From: an uncultured Chromatiaceae bacterium
GTDB taxonomy: Bacteria > Pseudomonadota > Gammaproteobacteria > Enterobacterales > Alteromonadaceae
Reading direction: 5' to 3'
Length of the DNA: 44,152 nt
NCBI GenBank assembly: GCA_946482325.1
Contig: CAMLRA010000017.1
Coordinates: 1 to 44,152, forward strand
Shown here: in pieces, positions 1-7,965 of the stretch
How the letters are laid out: each line of letters begins with the position of its first letter
How positions within the stretch are numbered: the first letter of the stretch is position 1
The notes under the pieces: model-generated
Database searches by the model: none
What the model was told of the DNA's origin: nothing
Seen by the model: only the letters and a program-made list of their open reading frames with translations
Translations under genes and position numbers: made by a program

Positions 1-1566
1 GCCGGCTGCATTTTTGAACACGGTACGACCACCGCTACTGATGTCGACCACCAGTTCATTGCTGCTGGTCAAATAAAATACATCAAACTGGACCTGGCTG
101 CGTCGGCCGCTATTATCCTGCTTCAGCCATTTTAAACCGCTGTCCCACTGCCGGTTTTGGGCGGCTTCTAACTGCAGGTTCAGACCACTGCCGTTGCGTT
201 GATACGCCATTTCAGTCAGGGTCGGGCTTTCAAAACCACGACCTGAACTGGCATAACAGGACAATTCATCGGTCAGTGCATAGGAAACGCCAAGCGCATG
301 GGCACGGCCTTGTTGGTTTTTTTCACCACTATCGTCCGGATTGCCCGGCACTATAAAATAGTCGTGGCTGGAAAACTTTAGAAAAGCCAGCCGACCACCG
401 GCGAACAGTGACATCGCGGGTGTCAGGGCATAACTCAGCCGCAGTGTGGCATCCTGACTACGGCTGTCACTGCGATCATCGCGGCGTAACGCGCCGCTCT
501 GACCAAACTGATTGACATACCCCAGCCGTTCGTCACGGCTTTGTTCATGACTCAGCCCCCATTGCAATGCCAGTTGTTGCGATTGATGCTGCTGCTGCCA
601 TTGCAAGCCGGCCATTTGCCTATTTAGCTGTACAATGCCACCGCTGCTACTGATGGCTTCACCGCTTTGAGTTAAAAACTGATTGATTTGGCGTGAAGTC
701 AGGTAGCTGCTGAACTGCCAGTCGCTGCTTTGCAAGCTGATGCCTGCCTGTTGTTGCCGGGTACTTTTGTGACTGTCAAAACGACTCGCGAATGCTGAGG
801 TTTGCTCAGGGTTTGTTTGCCATTCTGTCAGCGTTAAAGCGCCGGGGTCATCGAGCCTGGGATCGCGGCTCCAGTCCAACCGGGCATGAAGCCGGATATC
901 ATCGCCAAGCTGCCACTGCTGTTTCCAGAGTGCCGCCTGCCGTTCAGCGCGATTGTGTGGGCGGGTACCCTGAAAGTCGCTTTGTTGCACCATGAAAGTG
1001 CCGAAGTCGCTGTCAGCACGCAGCAGCTGCTGGCGCATGGTACTGCTGTGTTGTTCTTTAAGCTGCAGCAGACCCGGTTCAGCCTGTATGCTGTCAAATG
1101 CCACCACGCCGCCGGCGGCATTGCCATACAAAGCGGCAAAAGGGCCTTTGAGTACAGACACCGCAGCGAGATCGGCTGTGAATAACGCGCTGGGTTGGGT
1201 TTGCCCATCCGGTGTGGTGAGCGGAATGCCATCCAGCGTCATGCGCAGGCCTCTGACGCCGAAGCTGCTGCGACTGCCAAAGCCACGCAGACTCAGCCTG
1301 CTGTCTTGCGCCAGATTTGAACGTACATCGACCTGCAGACCGGCGATACCTTGCAATAAAGCCAGTGCGTCGGTTTGTAGTGTCGGATTTAGCGGCAGCA
1401 CATTAAGCGCGGCCGGGCTTTGTAGCCAGCGCACCGGCAGAGGACTGGTACGCACCGCTATCCGTTCAATCGGATCCACCGGGGTTGTATAGGGTAGATC
1501 TGTGCTGGCAGGCCAGGTCGCACTGCCCAGCAACGTCATACTGCTAACGGGTAACCACAACAGCAT
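1..1566 (-). CDS. pqqU: TonB-dependent receptor, PqqU (YncD)-like, C-terminus cut by window edge
   Basis: Outer-membrane TonB-dependent receptor; 522 N-terminal residues are present and the rest of the barrel lies beyond position 1. A short signal peptide is followed by a TonB-box-like stretch (IERIAVRTS) and a plug domain with LSLRGFGSRSSFGVRG, LDGIPLTTPDGQ and LKGPFAALYGNAAGG. From memory, these motifs and later ones (DDPGALTLTEW, VPGNPDDSG, VDISSGGRTVFKNA) match E. coli YncD/PqqU, the receptor that imports pyrroloquinoline quinone, more closely than siderophore receptors. The ATG at 1566 is the only usable start, because an in-frame stop lies just upstream. It starts 4 nt after the stop of a PQQ-dependent dehydrogenase gene, so the two are probably co-transcribed and translationally coupled. 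TonB-dependent receptor is certain; PQQ as substrate is inferred from similarity plus context. Confidence 0.85.
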   Translation of the reverse strand, partial: MLLWLPVSSMTLLGSATWPASTDLPYTTPVDPIERIAVRTSPLPVRWLQSPAALNVLPLNPTLQTDALALLQGIAGLQVDVRSNLAQDSRLSLRGFGSRSSFGVRGLRMTLDGIPLTTPDGQTQPSALFTADLAAVSVLKGPFAALYGNAAGGVVAFDSIQAEPGLLQLKEQHSSTMRQQLLRADSDFGTFMVQQSDFQGTRPHNRAERQAALWKQQWQLGDDIRLHARLDWSRDPRLDDPGALTLTEWQTNPEQTSAFASRFDSHKSTRQQQAGISLQSSDWQFSSYLTSRQINQFLTQSGEAISSSGGIVQLNRQMAGLQWQQQHQSQQLALQWGLSHEQSRDERLGYVNQFGQSGALRRDDRSDSRSQDATLRLSYALTPAMSLFAGGRLAFLKFSSHDYFIVPGNPDDSGEKNQQGRAHALGVSYALTDELSCYASSGRGFESPTLTEMAYQRNGSGLNLQLEAAQNRQWDSGLKWLKQDNSGRRSQVQFDVFYLTSSNELVVDISSGGRTVFKNAAG

Positions 1567-1570
1567 TGGA

Positions 1571-2674
1571 TCAGCCGGCTGGGGTCAGGCGTAACACGGC
1601 ACCTTTGTCTTCGTCGGTCAGTAAATAGACTGCACCGTCCGGCGCAACTTCAACATCGCGGACCCGGGCACCAATGCGGATGCGCTCTTCATGACTGATT
1701 TTGTCGTCTTTAATTTCAAGCCGCACCAGTTGGCCGAATTTCAGTGAACCGACCAACAGATTATTTTGCCATTTGCTGAACATGGCGCCGCGATAAAACA
1801 ACATGCCACTCGGGGCAATCGACGGCACCCAATAATGTAGCGGTTGTTCAAGGCCGGCTTTGCTGGTGGTGCCAATTACGCCACCGCCGTATTCTTCGCC
1901 GTAGGTAATAAGCGGCCAGCCGTAGTTCTTGCCGGCTTGGGTGATATTGATTTCATCCCCGCCTTGCGGGCCGTGTTCGTGGGTCCAGAGCCGGCCTTTC
2001 TCATCTAATGTGGCGCCCTGAATATTGCGATGGCCGTAGGACCAAATCAGCGGTTGCGCTTTGCTCTGAGCCGCCAGTACGTTACCCGGCGCAGCGGCAC
2101 CATCTGGTGTGATATGTGCGACTTTGCCAACTAGTGTTGATAAATCCTGCACCAGCTCACGCTGATTGCCGCGATCGCCCATCGTCACAAACAGGCTGCC
2201 ATCAGCCTGCTGCACCAGCCGGCCACCGAAATGGTATTTGCTATCAACTTTTGGTGTTTGACTGAAAATAACTTTGACGTTTTTCAGGGCCTGACCATCG
2301 AGCGTGGCGCGGGCGACAGCGGTGCTGTTGGTGTTATTGGCGCCAGGTTCGGCGTAGCTTAAATAAATAGTCTGATTGCTGGCGAAATCTTTGTCGGTCA
2401 GCACATCGAGCAGGCCACCCTGGCCGGCCACCATAATTGCAGGCAGGCCTGTGATCGGTGCGCTGAGCTGGCCGCTTTTGTCGATATAACGCAGCCGACC
2501 GTCACGTTCTGTCACCAGTAAACGGCCATCCGGCAGCACACTGATGCCCCAGGGATGGGCTAAATCTGTGGCGACCGTATCTATCCGCAAGTTGCCCTGC
2601 TGGCTGGCGATAAACGCCGGTTCGGCGGCAACAGTGCTACTCACAATGGCAAGCGTCAGCATAGAAATACGCAT
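1571..2674 (-). CDS. PQQ-dependent soluble aldose sugar dehydrogenase (YliI/Asd family)
   Basis: A 367-residue six-bladed beta-propeller quinoprotein that oxidises aldoses in the periplasm using PQQ and calcium. Residues 1-17 form a signal peptide ending in VAA. HPWGISVLPDGRLLVTERDG (40-59) is the typical first blade. YHFGGRLV places the probable catalytic base at His148, matching the HxSGRL histidine of soluble glucose dehydrogenase. THEHGPQGGDEIN and NYGWPLITYGEEY are family signatures. Length agrees with E. coli YliI (about 371). The start has a good ribosome-binding site (AAGGAG, 2680-2687 region). It lies 10 nt downstream of the GST gene and 4 nt upstream of the pqqU-like gene. No pqqABCDE genes are in the window, so cofactor may come from outside the cell. 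The physiological sugar is unknown. Confidence 0.9.
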   Translation of the reverse strand: MRISMLTLAIVSSTVAAEPAFIASQQGNLRIDTVATDLAHPWGISVLPDGRLLVTERDGRLRYIDKSGQLSAPITGLPAIMVAGQGGLLDVLTDKDFASNQTIYLSYAEPGANNTNSTAVARATLDGQALKNVKVIFSQTPKVDSKYHFGGRLVQQADGSLFVTMGDRGNQRELVQDLSTLVGKVAHITPDGAAAPGNVLAAQSKAQPLIWSYGHRNIQGATLDEKGRLWTHEHGPQGGDEINITQAGKNYGWPLITYGEEYGGGVIGTTSKAGLEQPLHYWVPSIAPSGMLFYRGAMFSKWQNNLLVGSLKFGQLVRLEIKDDKISHEERIRIGARVRDVEVAPDGAVYLLTDEDKGAVLRLTPAG

Positions 2675-2684
2675 TCAGATCTCC

Positions 2685-3293
2685 TTAAACTTTCAGGCCT
2701 TCAGCCAGCATCGCGCGTTGTACTGCAGGCCGCGCCTGCACCCGTTGCTGAAACTGTTGTAACTGCGCGTAGGGCGATAAATCCACCTGTACCATCCGCG
2801 CCCAGCCCAGTACCGTAAACAAATAGGCATCCGCGACGGTAAAATAATCGCCGAGCAGAAAGTTTTGTGCGCCCAAAAGTGCTTCAGCCTGGCTAAGGCG
2901 GTGCGACAGTCGCAAACGAGCGGCTTCTTTAGTGACATCCGCAGCGGTTGGATCAAATAACGGCGAGAAGTTTTTGTGTAATTCAGTGGCGATAAAATTC
3001 AACAGGGACTGCAGGCGATACCGGCCAAAGCTGCCGTTGGCCGGTGCCAGATTAGTGGCTGGTGCCTGATCGGCAATGTATTGCAATAGAGCCGGGCCTT
3101 CGGTCAGCAATTCGCCGTTTTTCACCTGTAACGCCGGTACATAACCCTGTGGGCAAATCTGCCGGTAATCACTACCATCGGGTAGCGTTTTGCTGCGCAG
3201 ATCGACCCGGATAATTTCATGTTTAAGCCCGGCTTCTTCCAACGCAATGTGCGAAGCCAGCGAGCAGGCGGCAGGGGCGAAATATAACTTCAT
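2685..3293 (-). CDS. beta-class glutathione S-transferase
   Basis: A cytosolic glutathione transferase of 202 residues with the bacterial beta-class architecture: a thioredoxin-like N-terminal domain (about 1-80) followed by an all-helical domain. MKLYFAPAACSLASHIALEE carries Cys10, and FIATELHKNF carries His106; these correspond to the glutathione-contacting Cys10 and His106 of E. coli GstA. The ATG at 3293 was chosen because CAGGAG lies 8 nt upstream; a longer frame adds ten residues unlike the family. It is read with the downstream sugar dehydrogenase and PqqU-like genes (10-nt gap), but no biochemical link is obvious. A 7-bp GC-rich hairpin (3309-3326) separates it from bcp. Confidence 0.9.
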   Translation of the reverse strand: MKLYFAPAACSLASHIALEEAGLKHEIIRVDLRSKTLPDGSDYRQICPQGYVPALQVKNGELLTEGPALLQYIADQAPATNLAPANGSFGRYRLQSLLNFIATELHKNFSPLFDPTAADVTKEAARLRLSHRLSQAEALLGAQNFLLGDYFTVADAYLFTVLGWARMVQVDLSPYAQLQQFQQRVQARPAVQRAMLAEGLKV

Positions 3294-3308
3294 AACACGG
3301 CTCCTGAA

Positions 3309-3326
3309 CCGGTGGCGGGCCACCGG
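3309..3326. repeat. GC-rich inverted repeat between bcp and GST gene
   Basis: CCGGTGG and CCACCGG form a perfect 7-bp stem around a 4-nt loop, directly upstream of the GST ribosome-binding site on the minus strand. There is no T-run, so it is more likely an intercistronic mRNA structure than an intrinsic terminator. Confidence 0.4.
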
Positions 3327-3345
3327 GATATGAATGTAACCACGC

Positions 3346-3807
3346 TTACAGCGCTTTTAGCACCACCTCATGATGGTTGCTGGTTTTGAAGGTATCAAAT
3401 ACCTGGCTGACCACACCATCCTGTTCAATCAGAAAACTGATGCGGTGAATGCCATCATAAATTTTACCCATAAACTTCTTTTCACCCCAGACACCAAAAG
3501 CCTCAGCCAGCTGGTGCTCAGGGTCGGACAACAGCATAAAATTCAGTTGGTCACGTTCGACGAACTTCGCCAGACTTTTCACCGGGTCCGTACTGACGCC
3601 CACTGCTACAACGTTCTTTGCCAACAGTTCAGTCTTGATATCGCGCAGCCCACAAGCCTGCACGGTACAACCCGGCGTCATGGCCTTCGGATAGAAATAT
3701 AAAAGCACACGGTGATTGGCCAGCAGGCTTTTTAAGTTGGTCTGCTCACCAGACTGATTGAGTAAAGAAAACTCTGGCGCGCGCTGACCGGCTGTTAAAG
3801 TTTGCAT
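3346..3807 (-). CDS. bcp: thioredoxin-dependent peroxiredoxin Bcp
   Basis: A 153-residue atypical 2-Cys peroxiredoxin (BCP/PrxQ group) reducing hydrogen and organic peroxides with electrons from thioredoxin in the cytoplasm. The active-site segment MTPGCTVQACGLRD has the peroxidatic Cys47 and the resolving Cys52, five residues apart as in E. coli Bcp (Cys45/Cys50). The tail FGVWGEKKFMGKIYDGIHR followed by SFLI and DTFKTSNHHEVVL is nearly identical to the E. coli protein. The ATG at 3807 has CAGGAG 5 nt upstream; an in-frame GTG at 3813 lies inside that site and is unlikely. It sits 23 nt downstream of gcvR, the same pair as in E. coli. Confidence 0.96.
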   Translation of the reverse strand: MQTLTAGQRAPEFSLLNQSGEQTNLKSLLANHRVLLYFYPKAMTPGCTVQACGLRDIKTELLAKNVVAVGVSTDPVKSLAKFVERDQLNFMLLSDPEHQLAEAFGVWGEKKFMGKIYDGIHRISFLIEQDGVVSQVFDTFKTSNHHEVVLKAL

Positions 3808-3830
3808 AAACACTCCTGAGTGTGAGGCGC

Positions 3831-4358
3831 TTAGCTTTGCAGTTCAAAGCGGCCCTGCAGTTGCATCTGATTAAATTTAGCCTGCAACAAGCGTTTGATT
3901 TTGTCGCTGTCGAGGCCTTGCGGTAACTGCACTGTCATCACGGTATGAGTTTGTGGTGGTTGGGCCGGGTCTGGTTGCAGCGTTTCAGATTTTAAAGCGC
4001 CAATATAGACCTGATGTTCTGCCAGTAAACTGGAGATAGCGCCCACTGTGCCAACGCGATCAATACCTGTGTATTCGACAATATAAGGTGCCGACAGGGT
4101 CGGCAGTGTGCAGGCGCTGGTACGTTTGGACATCGTCAGCAGATCAAGCTCAAACGCAGAACTTGGCAGCAGATATTCGATTTTGCTGATCGACGCTGCG
4201 TCCCCGGACAGCAGCATAATAAAGGTAAATTCGTTACCAAAAATGGCCATTCGGCTGTCGACGATGTTGCAGTTGCAGTCAGTGACCAGCCGGGCCAGCT
4301 GACTGACGATCCCCGTGCGGTCTGTACCTATGGCTGTAACGACCAGTTGTTGCGGCAT
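3831..4358 (-). CDS. gcvR: glycine cleavage system transcriptional repressor GcvR (tandem ACT domains)
   Basis: A 175-residue protein with two ACT domains (about residues 4-80 and 90-170). In E. coli GcvR binds GcvA and, at low glycine, prevents activation of the gcvTHP operon. LVVTAIGTDRTGIVSQL, CNIVDSRMAIFGNEFTFIML and ELDLLTMSKRT follow the E. coli protein closely. The ATG at 4358 aligns with the family start but lacks a strong ribosome-binding site; an in-frame TTG at 4382 would add eight residues. It diverges from dapA and is followed by bcp, an arrangement shared with E. coli. Neither gcvA nor gcvTHP is in this window. Confidence 0.9.
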   Translation of the reverse strand: MPQQLVVTAIGTDRTGIVSQLARLVTDCNCNIVDSRMAIFGNEFTFIMLLSGDAASISKIEYLLPSSAFELDLLTMSKRTSACTLPTLSAPYIVEYTGIDRVGTVGAISSLLAEHQVYIGALKSETLQPDPAQPPQTHTVMTVQLPQGLDSDKIKRLLQAKFNQMQLQGRFELQS

Positions 4359-4438
4359 GAGCGTGCATAAATCCGAATTCAAGAAGGTCCGGAGTGTAAC
4401 ATAATCCTTTGAAATTTCATCAGGAACGGAACGTGCGC

Positions 4439-4467
4439 TTGTGTTAAGACCCAGCCGTCATTAATAT
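4439..4467 (+). promoter_or_regulatory. putative sigma70 promoter of dapA-bamC
   Basis: TTGTGT (4439-4444), a 17-nt spacer and TAATAT (4462-4467) put the start of transcription near 4474, about 27 nt ahead of the dapA ATG, in the gcvR/dapA divergent interval. The match is by eye. Confidence 0.55.
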
Positions 4468-4500
4468 GAGCAGCCTGATTTTTATGGAGCTGCAGTTAAA

Positions 4501-5376
4501 ATGTTCAGTGGTAGTCACGTTGCCCTTATCACCCCTATGTTTGAAGACGGACAGGTGGATTACCCAAGCCTCAAGCGACTGCTCGATTATCAATTAGATA
4601 ATGGCACTGATGGCCTGATTATCATGGGCACCACAGGCGAAGCTGCCACTATTGATTTCGCTGAACAATTAATTGTGCTGCAATTTGTGATAGACCAGGT
4701 GCAGGGGCGTTGCCAGATTATCGCCGGCAACGGATCGAACAGCACTGCAGAAGCGGTCGAAAAAACTAAAGCGCTGGATAAAATGGCGATTGATGGTTTT
4801 CTGACTGTTACGCCTTATTACAACAAACCGACCCAAAAAGGCATGCTGGCGCATTTCAGCGCTGTGGCTGCAGCGACCGACAAACCGGTGTTGCTCTACA
4901 ACGTGCCGGGCCGTACCGGTGTTGATTTATTACCGGCGACAGTGGCAGAACTGGCCAAAATTAGCAATATCACCGGCATTAAAGAAGCCACCGGCAGCCT
5001 CGCGCGTTTGCGCGACATTCAGGCGCTGGTCGGGCCGGATTTTGCGCTGCTGAGCGGCGATGATGCCAGTGCCTGCGATTTCTTACTGCAGGGCGGACAT
5101 GGTGTGATTTCAGTCACCACCAATGTGGCACCAAAAGCAATGGCACTGATGATTAGGGCCGCCCGCGCCGGTGACAGTGCCACAGCAAAAAATGTCGACA
5201 GCACTTTGCAACCGCTGCACCGTGACCTGTTTATTGAAAGTAACCCGATCCCGGCCAAATGGGCGCTGTTGCGTCTGGGGCTGATTACGTCGGATTTTGC
5301 CCGTTTACCATTGACGCAGTTGGAACCAATTCACCAACCTGTAATCGAACAAGCGCTGCACGCAGCGCAGCTGTAA
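4501..5376 (+). CDS. dapA: 4-hydroxy-tetrahydrodipicolinate synthase
   Basis: A 291-residue (beta/alpha)8 aldolase that condenses pyruvate with aspartate semialdehyde, the first committed step of lysine and diaminopimelate synthesis. The Schiff-base lysine is Lys161 in GIKEATGSL. Catalytic-triad residues Thr44 and Thr45 (MGTTGE), Tyr107 (TPYYNKP) and Tyr133 (LYNVPGRTG) are visible, with substrate-binding Arg138. Length matches E. coli DapA (292). Start: ATG preceded by GGAG 11 nt upstream. bamC follows after 37 nt as in E. coli; gcvR diverges. dapE, a later enzyme of the same pathway, lies elsewhere in this window (27029-28183). Confidence 0.98.
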   Translation: MFSGSHVALITPMFEDGQVDYPSLKRLLDYQLDNGTDGLIIMGTTGEAATIDFAEQLIVLQFVIDQVQGRCQIIAGNGSNSTAEAVEKTKALDKMAIDGFLTVTPYYNKPTQKGMLAHFSAVAAATDKPVLLYNVPGRTGVDLLPATVAELAKISNITGIKEATGSLARLRDIQALVGPDFALLSGDDASACDFLLQGGHGVISVTTNVAPKAMALMIRAARAGDSATAKNVDSTLQPLHRDLFIESNPIPAKWALLRLGLITSDFARLPLTQLEPIHQPVIEQALHAAQL

Positions 5377-5413
5377 CCAACTTTTTGACAATTTCTTGAG
5401 TAGGAGTGCTTAG

Positions 5414-6472
5414 GTGCATTATTGGATCCCTGGCGCAGTAGCAGCCACTTTGTTGTTATCTGGCTGTTCGTTGTGGCCTGCCGCAGAAAAAACCGCTGTG
5501 AATGAGCAGCGTATCGCCGATTTAAAAATCCCGGCCGGTTTAATAGCGCCTAAAAAACCAGGTCAATACGATTTACCAGCCAAAGTAGCAGCGGGGGTTG
5601 CTCCAGAGCAAATGGACCTGCGGGCGCCGATGCAGGTATTAGCGGTGGCCACCAATGCGCGGGTGGAAGAAGAAGAAAAAGAAGCCCGGGTCTGGTTTGA
5701 GCGTTCAGAGTTTACCGGCGACCTGATGCCTTACTTACAGAACAATATCAACAGCTATTTCAGCAAAAACAGCATCGAAGCCAACCAGCCAAAGCAACTG
5801 GAATGGCAAACCGGCTGGGTCAGCGAATATCAGGAAACTGGCTGGTGGTTATGGAAAGGGCAGGAATTAACCCAACAGAGCAAGTTCAGTGTGCAGTTAG
5901 AGCCGCGCAGCCATGGCCGCACTATCGCGGTTCAGGTCAAACTGCTGGAACATAAATATACAGATGAGACGCAAAAGCTGACACCCATCAGTCAGCGCCG
6001 CGAAGAAGTGCATTTTTTAAACCGTATCATTGATCACATTGCCACTGTTGAGTTGGCGGCTATTCGTGAGGCCAAAGCCAAGCTACCTGATGTCTTGCTG
6101 ACGCGCGCTGTCAACGACAAACAGGAACCGGTGATGCTGACCACTCAGCCGATCGATGTAGCCTGGTCGCAGCTTGAATTGTTGCTGGAAAAAGTCGGGC
6201 TGGAAGTAACAGATCTCAACCAATCGGACTATGTCTATTACGTCAAGTATGTCAAAGCCGAACAAGGCTTCTGGGACAGCATTTGGGGCGATGAAGACTT
6301 ACCTGAGTTGCCGCTGACTGCCGGTGAGTATCAATTATCACTGAGTAAAACCGATAAAGGCACGGCGATTAAGATTAAAGATAAAGACGGCAAAGTGTTG
6401 GATCAAACCACCTTAGACGCCGTGTACGAAGTTTTTGCTGCAGCGATCCGCCAGGGCAAACTGGAACTCTGA
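5414..6472 (+). CDS. bamC: outer membrane assembly lipoprotein BamC
   Basis: A 352-residue lipoprotein of the Bam complex, which inserts beta-barrel proteins into the outer membrane. A hydrophobic signal ends in the lipobox LLSGC with acylated Cys18, followed by an unstructured BamD-binding segment and two helix-grip domains (about 100-215 and 225-350). Length is close to E. coli BamC (344). The start is GTG at 5414, with AGGAG 8-9 nt upstream and a TAG immediately before it, so no longer form exists. Oddly, the signal peptide n-region (MHYWIPGA) contains no Lys or Arg. Expression is probably from the dapA promoter, and a strong terminator follows at 6495. Confidence 0.92.
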   Translation: MHYWIPGAVAATLLLSGCSLWPAAEKTAVNEQRIADLKIPAGLIAPKKPGQYDLPAKVAAGVAPEQMDLRAPMQVLAVATNARVEEEEKEARVWFERSEFTGDLMPYLQNNINSYFSKNSIEANQPKQLEWQTGWVSEYQETGWWLWKGQELTQQSKFSVQLEPRSHGRTIAVQVKLLEHKYTDETQKLTPISQRREEVHFLNRIIDHIATVELAAIREAKAKLPDVLLTRAVNDKQEPVMLTTQPIDVAWSQLELLLEKVGLEVTDLNQSDYVYYVKYVKAEQGFWDSIWGDEDLPELPLTAGEYQLSLSKTDKGTAIKIKDKDGKVLDQTTLDAVYEVFAAAIRQGKLEL

Positions 6473-6494
6473 TCTGAGGGTCCGGCGACAAATA

Positions 6495-6530
6495 AAAGCG
6501 CGAAGTCTCTGACTTTGCGCTTTGTTTTTT
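6495..6530 (+). terminator. intrinsic terminator after dapA-bamC
   Basis: A 13-bp stem (AAAGCGCGAAGTC paired with GACTTTGCGCTTT, one G-U pair) with a 3-nt loop, then G and six T residues (6525-6530). It ends the dapA-bamC unit. Confidence 0.9.
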
Positions 6531-6568
6531 GGCAAAACCGCAGTTTTTTGCGGCACAATATGTGTTGT

Positions 6569-6597
6569 TTGTTCCAGCTGGTCGCCGTTGTTAATAT
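6569..6597 (+). promoter_or_regulatory. putative sigma70 promoter of the DUF2066-hda unit
   Basis: TTGTTC (6569-6574), a 17-nt spacer and TAATAT (6592-6597), about 60 nt upstream of the DUF2066 start and after the bamC terminator. An inverted repeat (6577-6610) overlaps the spacer and the -10 element. Confidence 0.5.
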
Positions 6598-6610
6598 GCA
6601 ACTGACCAGC
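6577..6610. promoter_or_regulatory. inverted repeat over the DUF2066-hda promoter, possible operator
   Basis: GCTGGTC (6577-6583) and GACCAGC (6604-6610) are perfect inverted arms; a second inner pair GTTG/CAAC extends the symmetry around TTAATATG. The arms bracket the proposed -10 element, a common position for a repressor site. Binding protein unknown; an RNA hairpin in the 5' leader is the alternative. Confidence 0.4.
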
Positions 6611-6657
6611 GCCAGGCTGTGAGTTGCACACAGGTCTGAATCAGCGGAGTTTTTATC

Positions 6658-7965
6658 ATGCCAATCCCTACTATGTCTGGTCGTATTAAGCGTTTGCTCC
6701 ATGCTGCTTTGCTGGTAGCTGCGGCGCTGAACACACACGTAAAGGCGGCGGAGCTGACCGATTTATATCAGGCGAAAGTCGCGGCAGGGCAAAGTCAGTC
6801 GCAGTGGCAAAAGCTTGCGCTGCAAGAAGTGTTGGTCAAACTCACCGGTGGCGAAGCGATACTCAGTCAGGCCGGCATTGCGGATGCGCTGAAAAACAGT
6901 GGTCAGTTTGTCGTGCAGTTTCAACAGGTACAACAAGACGGACAGGCACAATTATTGGTCACGCTGGACGGCCAGAAAATTACCCGTCTGTTGCAAAGTC
7001 TGCAAGTCCCGGTGTGGGGGCCACGCCGGCCGGATGTGTTGTTATGGCTGACCGAGCGGCCGGTCGAGACGCCGCAGTTTGTGTTAAGTCCTGAACATCC
7101 ACTACGCAAAGCCTTGCTGCAACAAGCCAGCCGATTTGGCCTCAGCCTACAATTTCCGCTTTATGATGAAACCGACAGTGCGCTGGTGAATGAAACGGCC
7201 AGCTGGGGCGGCGACTGGGCCTTGCTGCAACAGGCGTCCGGCCGCTATCAGGCTACAGAAGTCTATAACCTGTTGTTTGATCAGCTGACTGACGCCAGTG
7301 GTTTGGTGCAGTTCCGACTAACCTGGCAGCAGCTGGTCGACGGCGCCGTCCAAAGTAAAGAGCTACTCAATGCCGATGCCATAGCGCTGGCGCAGCAGTT
7401 CTGTGCTGAACTGGCCGCGGCACAGGCTTCACGTTATGCCGTGCGCATCAGCTCAGAAGGCCAGAGTGCTGGACACAGCCTGCAACTGACCTTTGACGGG
7501 GTCAGCAGCCTGAGCGACTTGGTGGCGCTGCGGCAATTATTCAGCGGCATGCTGACGGTGCGTGAGCATCAGCTGTCGCAGTATCAGGCCGGCCAGGCCG
7601 TGTTGCAGCTGCAGCTTGCAGCCAGTGCAGATGAATTTTACCGCGCCTTAAGTTTGGTAAAGGAGCTGACGCCGCAATCAGAGGCTGGTGCGCCTGCAGC
7701 TGCCAACTCTGAAACTGTAATGTCTGATGCAGGCACTGGCGTACCGGCTACAGAAATGTCTGCAGCGGAAAATCCGCTGACGTCGCCAGAGCAAAACGCA
7801 GGCGAACTGACCGATGCCGAAGCGGCGATGGAAGCGGCTTTGGCGGGCGGACAACCTGAACCGGCTGCGGTTGCTGCAGAAACTGCCTTGCCTGTGTCAG
7901 TGGGACCGAGCTCTGCCGGCGCGGCGCTGGTGATCAGTAGCCGTTATTTGTTTCGCCGCCAATAA
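6658..7965 (+). CDS. DUF2066 domain-containing exported protein
   Basis: A 435-residue protein of unknown function. A signal peptide (about residues 1-30, RIKRLLHAALLVAAALNTHVKA) precedes a DUF2066 domain (about 31-330) that opens with the family-typical YQAKVAAGQ and ALQEVLVKLTGGE. Residues about 335-425 are low-complexity and rich in Ala, Glu and Pro, and the chain ends in SSRYLFRRQ. The ATG at 6658 has GGAG 8 nt upstream. The stop codon overlaps the hda start by one base (TAATG), so the genes are translationally coupled; this pairing recurs in Alteromonadales. Envelope location is inferred from the signal peptide; no molecular function is known to me. Confidence 0.8.
   Translation: MPIPTMSGRIKRLLHAALLVAAALNTHVKAAELTDLYQAKVAAGQSQSQWQKLALQEVLVKLTGGEAILSQAGIADALKNSGQFVVQFQQVQQDGQAQLLVTLDGQKITRLLQSLQVPVWGPRRPDVLLWLTERPVETPQFVLSPEHPLRKALLQQASRFGLSLQFPLYDETDSALVNETASWGGDWALLQQASGRYQATEVYNLLFDQLTDASGLVQFRLTWQQLVDGAVQSKELLNADAIALAQQFCAELAAAQASRYAVRISSEGQSAGHSLQLTFDGVSSLSDLVALRQLFSGMLTVREHQLSQYQAGQAVLQLQLAASADEFYRALSLVKELTPQSEAGAPAAANSETVMSDAGTGVPATEMSAAENPLTSPEQNAGELTDAEAAMEAALAGGQPEPAAVAAETALPVSVGPSSAGAALVISSRYLFRRQ

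Noticed and set aside
834..1492. Several overlapping frames on both strands within the receptor gene
   Set aside because: The minus-strand frame of the TonB-dependent receptor is continuous from 1566 to 1 with clear motifs, so the others are shadows.
6541..6560. Small CCGCA/TGCGG hairpin after the bamC terminator
   Set aside because: Only five base pairs with a T-rich loop; no role can be argued.
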